64,000 nucleotides of DNA from Tridacna crocea (GCA_943736015.1 OX031057.1:42370501-42434500); one strand, 5' to 3'; shown: positions 1-13,079, numbered from the stretch's first letter. Numbers and translations: made by a program. The notes: generated from the letters alone by a model not told the origin.

Positions 1-44
1 ACGGCAGCTGAGTATTGAAACCTACATGCAGTGCTCTTTTTTTT

Positions 45-1357
45 AGCTCCACTGACCGAAGGCCAGCTCATGTCATGGTCCGGTGTCCATCGTGCATGTG
101 TGCGTGCGTGTGTGTGTTATAAACTGTTATTTCAAACATCTTGTTTTCTGAAACTACTCATCCAATTTTGATGAAACTTCGCAGATATGATCCTGCCATG
201 GTCCCCTTCAGAACTCCTTGAAACAATTTCATTCCTTCAAAAACTCTGGTTGCCATGGCAACAAAACTGAAAAATTTTAATTTTCTTTTTTTAAATCTTC
301 TTCTCTGAGACCATGCGGCCTAGGGCTACCAAATTTGGCATGTAGCTTTATCTAGTGGACCTCCACCAAGTTCCTTCAAACAATAGCCCTGGGGTCAAAA
401 TTGGTCACGGAGGTCACAAGTTTTGTATGGGCTTATGTAGGGAAAACTTTGAAGTCCTCCTGGTACCAAGCCATAGGGCCTACGGCTACCAAATTTGGCA
501 TGTACCTTTATCAAGTGGTTGTCTACCAAGAGTGCCCAAATTGTAGCCCTGGGGTCAAATTTGGCCCAGCTACAGGGGTCACAAGTTTTATATGGGCTTA
601 TATTGGGACAACTTTAACAATCTTCACATACCACGCCATAATGCCTAGGGCTACTCAATTTGGCACCTAGCTTTATCATGTGATTGTCTACCAAAGGTGC
701 CCAAGTTATAGCCATGGGATTAAATTTGGTCCCATCCTGGGGGTTACAAGTTTTACATAGGCTCATGTTTGGAAATTTTTAAAAATCTACTTGTACCTAG
801 CAATAAGGCCTAGGACTACCAAATTTTGCATGTAGCTTTATCTAGTGGGCCTCTACTAGGAGGGCCCAAATTATAGCCTTTGGGTCAAGTTTGTCTCCAC
901 ACCAGGGGTCATAAGTTTTACATGGGCTTTTGTGGTGAAAACTACATAAGTCATCTTGTTACTGACCATGATAAAGACTTAGCTACTAAGTTTACCTCTG
1001 TCTCATGGGTCTCATACTTTACAGGGCCTTTAGTGAGAAAACTTTATCTTCTTGTTTATAACCACATATTCTAGACCTGTGTATGGGGGCTTGATCTTGT
1101 GGACCTCTACCAGGATTCAAGTAATTTTAGTTTTTCGGTCAAATCGGCTTTCCCCTGGGGCCATAACTTTCTCTTTGGATTTTACAGAAAAAATTTTGTA
1201 TGTCCCCAAGTTAGAAACCAATTGGCCAAATTTCACAGAAAAAATTTTGTATGTCCCCAAGTTAGAAACCAATTGGCCAAATATTGTAATGTTTGTCTTG
1301 TAGTGTTTTTACCTATTATCCATTGGAGCGATACAGGGCCATCATGGCCCTCTTGTT
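45..1357 (-). mobile_element. Tandem-monomer element, family D
   Basis: The GGCTACCAAATTTGGCATGTA-type phrase recurs at 324, 484, 649 and 813, a period of about 163 bp. The right end carries AGGGCCATCATGGCCCTCTTGT (1336-1357), the reverse of the head seen in plus-oriented relatives. The left part holds an exact GTTGCCATGGCAAC palindrome (250-263) and a short TG run (~100-118). A 50-bp direct duplication sits at 1184-1282. Non-coding; the small frames within it arise from the monomers. Confidence 0.7.
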
Positions 1358-1395
1358 TTTTCACAGGAGTGTCCCTCAGCAAGACACTTCAGAGC

Positions 1396-1502
1396 CTAGC
1401 CTAGTACTGGTGAAACCCCGGAAACATGAATATGTGAGCTGTTGCTGCTATATAACTGAAATAATGTTGAAAGCAGCATAAAACACCATTTAGTCATTGA
1501 GA
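1396..1502 (+). repeat. SINE-like tail fragment
   Basis: Contains ACTGAAATAATGTTGAAAGC followed by a CATAAAACACCATT-type end. A closely similar piece lies at 50245-50337, ending in CAACCAACCAAC. The shape (conserved tail plus short 3' tandem) suggests a molluscan SINE 3' region; no tRNA-like head is visible here. Confidence 0.45.
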
Positions 1503-2580
1503 AAATGGTCATGAGTTTGATCTAGACTTGGCCAATTTCTTGAGGAGGACTGATGATTTGTCTCCTCTCAGTTTTATAAATACCGGTAACTTTTACATCA
1601 TATTTTTTAAAAGAAACAAAATTAGCACTTTTCAACAGCATGGAAAATGTTGTTAGAAATGGAATGATTCTTGGAGTGCAGTTCATGATCAGACTCCACA
1701 GAATGAGCAATCTGATCTTCATCTACACTGTCGATACCCCAAGTCTAGCTTAGTAATCTACATTAGATAATTTCTGTGGAGCTTGCATGAAATCGCCCAT
1801 TAGACTATGAGCATTCTCTCCACCCCCACACACACACCCCCCCCCCCCCCCCCCCCCCCATTCCCGAATTTTTGACACTGACTTTTTTAAGCCACAAGGC
1901 CTCCTGAACGATGTCACTTTTTCAAGCCACAAGGCCTCCTGAACAACGTCTGAAAGTCTGCCACCTGGTGAGTGGGGCGTGGTTCAAGCTTCCAAAACAT
2001 CATGATCTGATGACACTACATGGATATTTTTCAGATATAGCACATTTTCACATAAAATGACTGAATGTATCCTAGAAGCAACCAAAATGACATTTGATGA
2101 TTTATCTTGCATCAGTTTGTCAAATTTGTGGATAAAATGGAAGCATGTATAACCAAAGTTCATAAATACACATTTTAACTTTTTATATCAGCTGCTGAAA
2201 AGTCATCAACTATCTGGTTCATTTCTTTATTTTAGACAAAAAAAGTTCCACAATTTTATAGCATACTTATTTTCATGATCTTAATAATTATATTCATTAC
2301 AGTAAACAGAAAGTTTTAGTGCATATCAAAGTACTGGAGTTACTGATAAATTGTGTACCAATTTAAACATCTTGGATCTTAAAAAAAAAAGTTTAAAAAG
2401 TAAAAGATATCTTGATCTTATTTAATAAAAAGACATTGTATTATGCTATGTACAGTGCCATCTCTTGTTTTTTTTTTTTTTTCATTAATTCTCTTCTCTC
2501 GGCTGATATCAAAATACAAAATTTAGAACTTGTAATGACATAGTAGTAAAGGTATAACCTACAGTCATATTCACAATTTT
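1503..2580. other. No gene; simple repeats and a short duplication
   Basis: Holds a half palindrome of the GATCAGACTGCA family (1685-1735), a CA/poly-C tract with 23 consecutive C (1837-1859), and a 35-bp-period duplication of AAGCCACAAGGCCTCCTGAA (1888-1950). The remainder is AT-rich with no coding signal. Confidence 0.6.
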
Positions 2581-3306
2581 AGCTCACCTTAGTACAACTT
2601 GCTCAAGGGGAGCTTTTAGGATCACCCTGTGACTGTCATCCATTGTGTGTCATCAACAATTCTTTAAACATCAACTCCTTAACCGCTGGGCCAATTTGGA
2701 TACAACTAAGCTAAATGGTTCTAGGGAGGTCTTCTTTAAAATTGTTCACAGAATTTGCCATGGCAACCAAATGAAATTTTCTAAGAAATTCTTTAAAAAT
2801 CTTCTCAGAAACGGCTGGCCAGATTTTAAAATAATTTCACAGAAATGTTCCTTGGGTGACCCTTTCCGAAAACTGTTTGCGAAAGTTTGATCCGTCTAGA
2901 AACATGGCTCTGGTGAATGGGGGCTAGTTGCACTATACAGAAATGAAGAAATTCTTAAAAATTCTTCATCTCTCGAATGGCAGGTCAGATTTTGAAATAA
3001 TGTCACAGAGATGTTCCTTGAGTGACCCTATTTAAGAGTTGTTTGTGAAAATTTTGATTTGTCAAGAAATATGGCTCTGGTGAATTGGGGCTAATTGCAC
3101 TATATACAGAAATTAAGAAACTCCTAAAATTATTCTTTTCTGAAACTGCTGGTCAGATTTTGAAATGACTTTTACAGATGACCTTTTGAAAATCGCTTGG
3201 CAAAATAATGATTTTGTTTCCAATGTTTCAATACCTCAAAAAGAAACTGGCTATGGTCCTCTCAAAAATTTAGGTGAGTGATCCAGTGCCATCTTGGCCC
3301 TCGTGT
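2581..3306 (-). mobile_element. Tandem-monomer element, family A (minus orientation)
   Basis: Starts AGCTCACCTTAG, then CTTGCTCAAGGGGAGCTTTT, the reverse of the tail of the plus-oriented copies at 15.8 and 19.8 kb, and ends GCCATCTTGGCCCTCGTGTT. Two to three monomers carry the phrase for ATGGCTCTGGTGAATGGGGG. A near X-box palindrome lies at 2755-2768. Confidence 0.7.
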
Positions 3307-5051
3307 TAGTTAAATACAGGAAACAGAATTATGCGTGAATTGAAATCTTTTGAAATCTTTAAATGCTATGGGCTAAAACAGAGAGGTTTTTGCAGAGGAC
3401 ATAAATCAAGATCAGACTGCACAGAACATGCAAACTGATCCGAGATCTCTTGACGTCTCCTCGTTTAGCCAAGCCTAACATTATAAAACTCTTTCCGAGT
3501 TTCAGCCATATTTGTGTCTTTATGTTTTTGTTACAAATTTTTGCTTTCCCTTTCTTACTTGTTCAGAATTATGCCAAGTTAATTGCTTGGCATTAAGAAA
3601 CAAGTAAATAACATGAAGCATCCTACCATGACTATAATAGAAGGCTACGTAGAAATATTGGAGACATGATGCATTGGATTTGATATAATATGCTTAATCC
3701 TTAAATTATGCAATGAAGAGCCCTTGTTTTCTGAAGTCTCTGTAATTCAACAAAAGTAAATCCTGTTTTGGAAAACGCTACCTTGGAATCATTCAGAGAA
3801 TAACAGGTCCGGATTGTTACAAAAACAGTTCTAATCAGACCCTCTTTGTGTACATTTTAATGGTTTTTTTTTTTTTTTTTAATTTTGGTAAAAATGTCAT
3901 ATTGTAAACATAATTGCAACTTTATTGAATGTTCCCATTGTTTACTGGGTACTTCTCCATGTCATTGACATACAATACATGCAGAAAATAATAAAGAGTA
4001 TAAATCATAGCAATGATTTTGTTAACAAAGTGAAATGTATTCTAACCAGGCAATAAGGAGGACGATAACAATGCTGACTGCATTAATGTAGTCCATGGGT
4101 GATGTTGAAAAGACTTTCATATAGCATGGAATGATGTTGTAAACATCCTTGTTATCATTTCAATGAAAGGGGGACTTCACATTAGTCTGAAACTTTGTAA
4201 AGGGGCACCATCAAGAAAAATGTCTGAACAGCTTATTCACTGGGTTTAATTCGATACCAATCATTGTGTTGATTATAGAAGTGATAAATACAATCCTGAC
4301 GTCAACGGAGTTCTCATGGGTCAACAGCAAGAAATATATTTGGGTACCAGCCGTTTTACGTGACCAAGAACAGTTCTGTCGGTACTTTGATTCAGCCGAA
4401 ATTGGTTTCCTTTTCTATAAAACAGCTGTTTTGACATTAGATATGAGTGTATAATCCCATCTGAACATGTTTCTGACATACTAAATGTACAAAATGAAAT
4501 GAAAATTTAACCTATGACTTTGACCTCTTTTACTTCCAAATGCCCCGCTTCTTAGGTGGCAGACTTTGACAAAGTGCTCAGGAGGCCCTGGGGTTTCAGA
4601 AAATAATAGTGCCGAAAATTCCCCATGTGAGAGGGTGGGTGCTAACTAATAACTTAATAGATTTCGTTTTATAGAAAACATCAGGCCTTAAGAAACCAGC
4701 GGAGCAAAGGGGAAAATGCTCGCTGCTATTTTTTCCATGTCTGTGTAATCGCAGCTCAGGTTAATTATCCAGTGTTTTACAAGGATGTTTCAAATATTTT
4801 AGGGAAGGAAGGATTTTGTTTTACATGACATAAGCGGTAAATACTATCGTTATCCCCGCGTTGCCATCATCATGTATCTGTATCGTCCAGTCGTGTCTTT
4901 GACCTTCAGTGACGATTACTCTCTCATTCAGTGGATTCGTGTGGTTTCTTTTTTCTTAGCACCTAAGTTATGGGTACCCGGAAATAGGTGTACTTCACCT
5001 ACCTCTTGTATCGTGGATCATTCAGTAAAGTTCAGTTCCACATTGACTCTT
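3307..5051. other. No gene recognised
   Basis: AT-rich sequence with T runs (3866-3882). A degraded GATCAAGATCAGACTGCACAG palindrome lies at about 3405-3465. A segment at 4555-4600 resembles, in reverse, the duplicated unit at 1888-1950. No splice-flanked exon was seen. Confidence 0.5.
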
Positions 5052-5278
5052 TTAACCCTTTCCCAAATGACAAACTTTTGGAATAGACCAAATTGAAAAC
5101 ATTTGCGGACGACAATTCAACTCTTCCTGAAAAGATGATTTCTGTCAATGATGGGGTAGAAAACACTGGGAAAAAAAGAAAATGCTGGTTACCAGCATTT
5201 TCTCCTTTTCCCACAATGTTTTCAAAAGGCTACTATTTCAGACCCGTAAAAACCAGGGATTGTTTGGGAAAAGGTTAA
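5052..5278 (-). mobile_element. TTAA hairpin MITE
   Basis: TTAACCCTTTCCCAAATGAC start and GGGAAAAGGTTAA end, 227 bp. The right hairpin arm is intact; the left arm has decayed (CACTGGGAAAAAAAG). Central GGTTACC is present. Confidence 0.75.
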
Positions 5279-5426
5279 ACCTTAGGTCATTAAGCACGAG
5301 TCGCTCCTTTTTTGCAGACTAAAAATTCAGATTAGACTGCTCAGCTCAGGGATCGTATACATACAGTGTATATACACGGATGCTTTCCATTCTGAATCTA
5401 CATTGATCGATACATATCGAGGATTA

Positions 5427-5899
5427 ACGGATGTTTCGGTAACAGACGAGTTCGGTAATATAGACTTTTAGAGTAAATCAATTGGATGTTTCGGTAACAA
5501 AGCAATTATACGTATATGTGACATTCTTTACACCCAACGTATGGCACTGTATTTTTATCAAACGTTCGTTATTTCAAACCGTAATTTGTAATTTCCATTA
5601 TGTTTCATAAATAATATTTTTGTTATGTACATGTACCTCATTTCATGCTGTATGTATTGATCATGTGGAAATGCCTTTCAAGCGAAAAAGGGTAGAGAAT
5701 GAAAAAATAAAAGGTTGGAACCTATCTATCAATGGGTGAAAAGTGTAAAAGTAAATGGTGTGAACAAAACAAAGCCATACATTAGGTGTAAAGAACGTCA
5801 CTGAACATAAACACAATAATAATTGCTTTGTTACCGAAACATCCAATCGATTTACTCAGTAAGTCTATGTTACCGAACTCGTGTGTTACCGAAACATCC
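5427..5899. mobile_element. MITE with ~85-bp terminal inverted repeats
   Basis: ACGGATGTTTCGGTAACA at the left is mirrored by TGTTACCGAAACATCCGT at the right. Each arm contains GGATGTTTCGGTAACA twice, about 60 bp apart, around a GAGTTCGGTAAYATAGACTT core. Arms agree at roughly nine of ten positions. The 290-bp middle is AT-rich and non-coding. Confidence 0.8.
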
Positions 5900-6350
5900 G
5901 TCACCCAGGTCGAGTTATGTATTTTATCGGTTAAATTTAACCCCTTACATGGCGCCAAAATTTAAGAGTCTATATTCAAAACACGTGCAAAAGACACTGA
6001 TTCTAACACTGAAGTTGGTTTGGCATAATACGGGGAAAAACGCCCCGCCATAAATCGCGAAAACCCATGAAAATCGAAATAATTTGTCCAAAAATTAAAA
6101 ATTCTTGTATGGATTCATTTCGTAAACATAAAATACAATATTTGTCAGCAGGATGAAACTGAAAATGTCATTAAATTTCTTCTGAATCAAAAGACAATAC
6201 CACATGTATGCATTGACTTTATATAGCGAAGTGGAGTTTGTCGATATTATTACTAAATGTCGGAAAATTCCGAATGAGACTTCCTGTTTTCTTTTCATGA
6301 CGTCAATGGTCAAAATTAAATAGATAATTTAAATACATTCTAGCATGTAC

Positions 6351-6419
6351 TGGTGTGGCCGAGTGGTTATGTAGGTTGACTTCGGCCAATGCATCCCAGG
6401 ATCGAGTACCACCATAGGA
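6351..6419 (+). repeat. tRNA-like SINE head or tRNA pseudogene
   Basis: A-box-like TGGCCGAGTGGTTA (6356-6369) and B-box-like GGATCGAGTACC (6399-6410) with Ser/Leu-type spacing. The stems do not pair as a real tRNA and an A-rich stretch follows (6433-6445), which favours a SINE. Confidence 0.5.
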
Positions 6420-8977
6420 GAGTGGGAATATAAAAAAAAAAAATAATAGAATTAGTTAATTGGTGCATTACCTTGAGCAGCATGAGGGATTTCCGTCTCA
6501 GCCAGTAAAGGGACGGTTTGTTACAAAATTGGAACTGATATAGAGAGGGGGTTTTACTCTTTTATTGCAAAGTATTTTTGAACATAGTTAAAAAAAATAT
6601 TTTATAAAATGTAGAAGGAAAAAGTGTCGGCAACCACAAAAACCAGTGTCAAGGGAGACAACCCTCAATCCAGGCAAGAATTCCCAGTTATTATTCCCCT
6701 TTGAAATGATGTTTTATTTTTCAGTTGAATTTTAGAAAGTCAGCTCAAAGAAGGGAATGCAATGATGTGTACTTACACAAAACAAATGTGCACTTCTGGT
6801 AAACCGTAGACAGAATGTATTTTCTTTAGTTTAATTGTTTGATTACAACTCTAAAGGCCCCAGAGTATTAGTACAAACTGGGTTCCAAGATTTGGAGTGA
6901 GGGAATGCTCCGGGTCAGCCCCAATAGCATCCTTACCTAGAGAGGCCACACACAATATTGGAGTCAAGTTTCAACAATGGGTTAATAATGCATAATTTGT
7001 GATAATTAGAAACATCAAAGTGTTTAAGCTGCATGTCCACCGTCTACTATCTAAGGAGCTTACAACATTGCTCATCACCAACCAATTTCATACTTTGTTC
7101 TTTATTTCTGTCTTTAAAATAACTGTTTCTGTTCCATTCAAAAACATTTTCTTTTTTTTTTTTCAGATAAAAAATTTTGCTTTACAGCTTCAATAGAATT
7201 AATTTCAGAGACAAAAATAATATATGAACATAGATTACTAGACAAATTTTGCTGAAATTTCTAAAATATTTTATAACGACTCTAGGAACTGATACAAACT
7301 AAATACCTGATGTAAAAATAAACTTATACATTGTTTTCTGTACTTTTGTTGTTTCATTATTATTTTCCTCCCTTATGGCTCTACACTCTTATTTTTACAC
7401 CCTATTTTTAATTTGCCTTATGGTATTTGAAAAGTTAAAAACAGTGTGGAAAATGGAGCAATTACTTGGTTCCTCCAAGTAACACAAAATGTGTAAAATT
7501 TGAAAGCTGTCCCAAAAATAGTGTAATAGTGCTTAAATTATCAGTAATTTTGTGACTAAAGGGCATCTGTTTATTTTCTCTAGTATTTAAAGTCATTTTC
7601 AACATTATTCCAGTTATGTCACTGTCAGGGGACAATTTTATCAAAATTTAGGGGGGAGAGGCTGTAATTTCAGAGAGTACAAACAAAAGGTATTGCACAC
7701 AACCCAAGTGATTGTTTTGCCATAAATTAGCCTGTGAAATAATGGGTTAGACTCAACATGTATAGGAAAGAAAGTCAAGTCAGTAGAAATAAAATCCTTA
7801 AAACAACAATCACTGCTATTGACCAAACAGAGACCTATTCCGTTCTTAATTTAATTCTTTACCTTCTAACTTTATTCTTTACCAGATAACTTGCATGTTG
7901 AAAGCATTTGGTGACAAATCAAATTTGGCTTAGGCGATGACATTTGCCTTTAAAACTGTAGAAACATTGTGCTAAATGGAAAGAATGCTGTTCCTAGTGT
8001 ATCTCTTTGTTTTCTTTCAATGTTTCCTAACAACATGAAGTCAATAGAGTGACAGATGTCCATTTCTGATGATAAACTTTTAACATTTTTTGGCTCTGCA
8101 CTCTCCTATATTCCATAAGACATTTATAACGACGGTTTTCTCTCCCTCCCCCATCCCTCCCCTCCTTTTTACTATTTAACTCTCTATCACACAATTCTGA
8201 GTTTAAAATGGCTTTTTTTCCCCTATTTTTCTTTTCATTAATTATTTTTATATACTTTAGTTATTTAATCCATTAAGAAGTGAAAGCATTTTTCCAGCAC
8301 ACAGAGAACATTAAAAGCACATTAAGATCGTGAAATATACCAAAAATGCAGTCTTATCTTCGAGTTAAATTTTAGGATTCTAGAGGGCCATTCACTTCCA
8401 AAAGCAATACAATTCTTGCACAATAAAGATTTTTTCTATTGAGTCTATTCATTTTTCTTCCGAGTCTAAAACTTCATTTCTTGTGTAAATTTATTTCCAG
8501 CACATGATTTTTAGTGTCTCACTAATTTGGCTATTGGAATTTCTTGGAGCTCATTATTTGGTTTTCTTTTCATTATCATAACTTTCACTCTTTTTTCAAC
8601 CATTTTTTTTTGCAAGATATGAAGACATCAAATTAATGGCATCTCTTATACAAAGTTGAGTTTTTATTTTTTTTTAACATTTCGGATTTTTTTTTTTTTT
8701 TTCTTCAAATCAATCTGAATCAGCTGTTTTTCATTCTACGTTTTATCTATTTTTTAAAATATTTTTCATGCTTTTTTTTTTTTTTTTTTTACTCAGAGTT
8801 TTTTCTTTTTTTTTTAAACCATACAGTAAATACTTTTTTTCTCCAACTCAATCAGCTCTGTATATCAACCAACACCTTATTAACCCCTATAGTGCTAAAT
8901 ACATAAAATAGACATTCTTAGGCAGCAATAAGGTACATATATTGCAGTTTCAAAGCCGTTGATATCAAAATATCTGA
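6420..8977. other. No gene; AT-rich, T-homopolymer-rich
   Basis: The segment 6598-6672 recurs in reverse at 11625-11695 (it includes AGTGTCAAGGGAGACAACC). From 8570 to 8850 there are repeated T runs of 9-20. No coding signal. Confidence 0.5.
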
Positions 8978-10565
8978 CACGAGGGCCATTGGCCCTGGAA
9001 CGCTCACCTTAGACTATAGCTTATGAGTGAAAATGAATTCTTTGAGCAACTTTGGTAAAGCTTCACCCAAGGAACATCCCTGCCAAGTTTCATAAAGATT
9101 GGCTCAGTGGTTTAGGAGAAGAAGATGTTTAAAGAAATTGACGACAGACGCCGGACATACAGCAATCAAATATCAAAGCTCTACACCTTCCAGTTTCAAA
9201 GAAGAATTTCAAATTTTCCTTCTTTGTTCCATGTTCAAACTTGTGGTTCCCAGGGCTAGGCCAGTTTTGACCAAAGCAGTATCCTTGGAACAAATTTGGT
9301 AGAGATCCACTCAAAGATGCTACATACCAAATATCAAAGCTCTACACCTTCCTGTTTAAGAGAAAAAGAAATTTAAAGTTTTCATTCTTTGTTCCTATGT
9401 TCCAACCCATGACCTCTGGGGCAGGGCCAGTTTTCATACCAGGGACATCATATGACCAAACCAGGTAGAGGTCAATTAGAAGATTCTGCATACCTAATAT
9501 CAAAGCTCTGCACCTTTAAGTTTCAGAGAAGAAGATTTCTAAAGTTTTCCTTCTTTGTTGCTATGTTCGAACCTGTGACCCCCAGGGCTGCGCCAGTTTG
9601 GACCCGAAGGACATCATATGAACAAACTTGGTAGAGGTCCACTCGGAGATGATTCATACCAAATATCAAAGCTCTATGCCTTTTAGTTTTTGAGAAGAAG
9701 AATATCAAAGTTTTCATTCTTTGTTCCTATGTTTGAACTTGTAACCCCTGGGGTGGGACCAGTTTTGACCCCAAGGGCATCCTGTGAACAAACTTGGTAA
9801 AGGTCCACTAGGAGATGCTATTTACCAAATATCAAAGCTCTAGGCCTTCAAGTTTCAGAGGAGAAGATTTTTAAAGTTTTCCTGTTATGTTCCTATGCTC
9901 AAACATGTGTCCCCTGGGGCAAGGCCAGTTTTGACCCCAGGGGCATCATTTGAACAAACTTGGAAAAAGTCCACTAGGAGAAACCACAGACCAAATATCA
10001 AAGCTCTACGCCTTCCAGTCTTAGAGAAGACTTTTAAACTCTTCCTTCTTTGTTCCTATGCTCAAACTTGTGACCCTGGGGTGGGGCCAGTTTTGACCCC
10101 AGGGCTATAATTTGAACAAACTTGGTAGAGGTCCACTAGGAGATGCTACATACTAAATAGTTTCAGAGGAGAAGATTTTTAAAGTTTTCCTTCTTTGTTC
10201 CTATGCTCAAACTTGTGACCCCCAGGGTGGGGCCAGCTTTGACCCCAGGGGCAGACTTTGAACACACTTTGTAGAGGTCTACTAGGAGATGCCACATACC
10301 ACATATTAAAGCTCTACAGCTTCTAGTTTCAGAGAAGAAGATTTTCAAAGATTTTGTATTTTTTTCCTTTTTGTTGCCAAAGCAACCAGAGTTATGGGTG
10401 GAATTCAATTCTTTGATCAATTTTAGTGGAGCTTTACCCGAGGAACTTCCCTGCCAAGTATCATCAAGATTGCCCCAGTGGTTTAGGAGGAGGAGATGTT
10501 TAAAGAAATTGTTGACGGACAATGGACGCCGAACATAGGGCGATCACAACAGCTCACCTTTAGCT
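8978..10565 (+). mobile_element. Tandem-monomer element, family B, about eight monomers
   Basis: Head ACGAGGGCCATTGGCCCTGG with GCTCACCTTAG; tail ACAGCTCACCTTTAGCTAA. The phrase GCCAGTTTTGACC recurs at 9261, 9427, 9593, 9759, 9925, 10087 and 10232: four exact 166-bp steps, then 162 and 145. Before the tail lies a degenerate X-box (10373-10386) and a unique 3' module (TTTAGGAGGAGGAGATGTTT). Frames of 60-119 codons here reflect monomers free of stops, not genes. Confidence 0.75.
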
Positions 10566-10662
10566 AACCTAATTCTAGGTTAAGCACTAAAAGTATTTCA
10601 GTTTTCCCTTTAATTTCAATTTTAAAACATTTTTTAATTTTAATACAAATTTTGTTCCTTAT

Positions 10663-10884
10663 TTAACCTTTTACCAAACAACTTGGTCATTTTAATAAGA
10701 TTGAAAATTAATGCATTCAAAACTATGAGAGGAAAGGGAACAATCTTAATAAAAAGCATTTTCTCCTTTCCCACAGAGTTTTCCACACTTTCATATACCT
10801 ATACCATCATGTGAACCACTGTTTTTCTCTGCAGATGTTCTAAATATTGACAAGTATAGAATTTATTGTCTGGTAAAGAGTTAA
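10663..10884 (+). mobile_element. TTAA hairpin MITE, degraded
   Basis: TTAACCTTTTACCA to TGGTAAAGAGTTAA, 222 bp. Terminal repeats survive, but the left hairpin arm is largely lost; AGCATTTTCTCC remains. Confidence 0.65.
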
Positions 10885-11106
10885 GCATGGTTGGTAAAAT
10901 CTAGCACCCTACTGTCATTGATACATGCCTGGTTTATTCCATCATTTTAAAATCATACAGATTAATTATTTTTGTTTCAGAGAATGCTTCAACGAAAAAA
11001 TTAAGCCCTTTAATTTAAAATTGTACTTTGTGTATAAACTGCAATGGGAGGTGTTTGCCAAAAAAAGGTGACCATTTAGAACTCAAATTTTAAAAAAAAT
11101 AACCTT

Positions 11107-11195
11107 CCAAAAGGCTCCTACATAACTTAGTAGTTTACATGCCAAAAGACTCCTACATAACTTTATAGTTTACATAAGGTATCGATTAATTTGTA
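11107..11195. repeat. Short direct duplication
   Basis: CTCCTACATAACTT.TAGTTTACAT occurs twice about 44 bp apart, the second copy with a few differences. Surrounding sequence from 10885 to 11822 has no recognisable gene. Confidence 0.6.
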
Positions 11196-11822
11196 ACTTA
11201 GTTCAGACAGCCATACAAAATCAGTTATTTTTCAAGACCAAAAAAAAAAAGTACCAAAATGGGGCAATAAGCAACATCTGCCATAGCGTAAACAGTGGAG
11301 GTCAGCAGAAACAAAATGGCTTCATATCACAAATTGCAGCATAACAATCCAAAACTGAAAATACCGCATGTTTATCTCTAGGACGAACGGTATATGGGTA
11401 CCCATGCAGCCCCCAATTGTGCCGGGCACACACCACAATCTGTATATAAACCAGGCTTTATTGTCGTAATCACCAAAGACTATACACCCTATCCTAGACC
11501 CACAAGTTTTACACACTGTTTCATGTAAGAACATATTACATTCTCTTCTTGGACTTACTTTCCATCAGCATTTCAACTGAAAAGTAACATCATTTCAAGG
11601 GGAATAAATCACTGAAAAACCTTGTCTGGACTGAGGTTGTCTCCCTTGACACTGGTATTGTGGTTGCTTGACACTTTTTCCTCCTACATTTTATAATTAC
11701 AAAAAGAATTGACCCGCATATAAAAATACAACAGTTACATACAATAAATATGTATACATGTAATAGAGATAGCAAAAAGTACTTGTCAAAAGCCAAGGAT
11801 TTCATTACTCTAAAGATTTTAC

Positions 11823-12051
11823 TTAACCCTTTACTCCATAGATACTCATTTCTATGCATTGCTTGTATGAGCCTTTTGAAAACATTGTGGCAAAAGGTGA
11901 AATTGCTTGCGAAGAGCAATTTCACCTTTTGCCACAATTTTTTCTATGCTATCAAAAGGTGTCATATACACATAAGAAACAGCTTCATCCTTGCTGTTAT
12001 TTAGGGTCAATTAGAGATATCATAGAAATGCCTTACAGGGTAAAGGGTTAA
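11823..12051. mobile_element. TTAA hairpin MITE, variant subtype
   Basis: TTAACCCTTTACTCCATAG to GGTAAAGGGTTAA, 229 bp. The hairpin reads GGTGAAATTGCTTGC / GCAATTTCACC with a GAAGA-type loop, not the GGTTACC centre of the main subtype, yet both arms match each other. Near-identical in layout to 17723-17951. Confidence 0.8.
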
Positions 12052-12435
12052 AAAATTTTACCCTATACGAATTTAAAATCCAATAGAAGCTTTTTTATTT
12101 CTTCTTTTACCTGCAAAAGAAATCAGCATTTTCACAAAATTGTGTTCTTGTAACCTATAAAGATGACCAAAAAAATTATGCGATAAAAGATTTTCAAGGA
12201 ATTTTTTGAAAGTTTTGGTTTTGCTCTGAGCAAGGCCTCGCAGACATTGAAAAAATTCTGTATTTGAAAGAAAAAAATAGCGATAATATTTCAACTTTTG
12301 ATACACAAAACTGCATTTAACAAGGTGATACTTCTTGCCATCCAATGTATTTACAAAAGATACATAAAAACATCAAACATTTTAAACCATTTATATTATA
12401 TGGTTGTTAAATCATTCTAAATGTGAGCCAGATTA

Positions 12436-12645
12436 TTAAACCCTTTACCCAAAACCTGCAGATTAAAGCTTCTGAAAACATAGTGAGAAACAAGGAAAAG
12501 GCTGGCAACTAGTATTTTTTTCTTTTTCCCACAATGTTTTGTACTTTCACAGTCAAATTTCATTGTTTGAGCAACAATTGTCATCTGCAAAACCCTTTCA
12601 AATTTGAGGACTCCAAAATTTTGTCCTTTGATAAAGAATTATCAG
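12436..12645 (+). mobile_element. TTAA hairpin MITE, decayed
   Basis: Left end TTAAACCCTTTACCC; hairpin remnants GGAAAAGGCTGGCAACTAG and TCTTTTTCCCACAATG. The right end (TTGATAAAGAATTATC) is eroded. Confidence 0.55.
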
Positions 12646-13079
12646 TGTTTGATTTTCTATTATTTTTTTTATCCACATTCCATTTTGATTATTTACTCAA
12701 CACAAATGCTCTTTAAGTTTTTGTGACTTGCAGTTTTTGTTACGTTTACCAAAATGAATGATATAAATGTTGCTTTGACAGAGAGAGGGGCATATTCACA
12801 AAAAAATTAAATATGCACACCTCTTTCTAATTTCCTACAATGTAAGCACAAATGGTTTAAAATATTACAAGAAAATAGGTAATAAAGCAAACCTTTAAAA
12901 CAAACTTATCTTTCTTGAAATTTAGTAAAACAAAGGTCTGTATTGCACAAATACATGTAATCTTAATTCTGAAACTAAGCCCCACAATTGGTGAAATCAA
13001 AAACATCTCGGCCAATCAGAAGGGCTGGTCTCAAAAATAATAATCAAAGTTAGTATCATTTTCACATTAACCATGTAGC

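Noticed and set aside
6351..6419. Functional tRNA gene
   Set aside because: Boxes A and B are present but the acceptor and anticodon stems do not pair.
8978..10565. Repeated 60-119 codon frames as a protein-coding tandem family
   Set aside because: Frames shift and stop between monomers, and both strands are equally open; the unit is non-coding repeat DNA.
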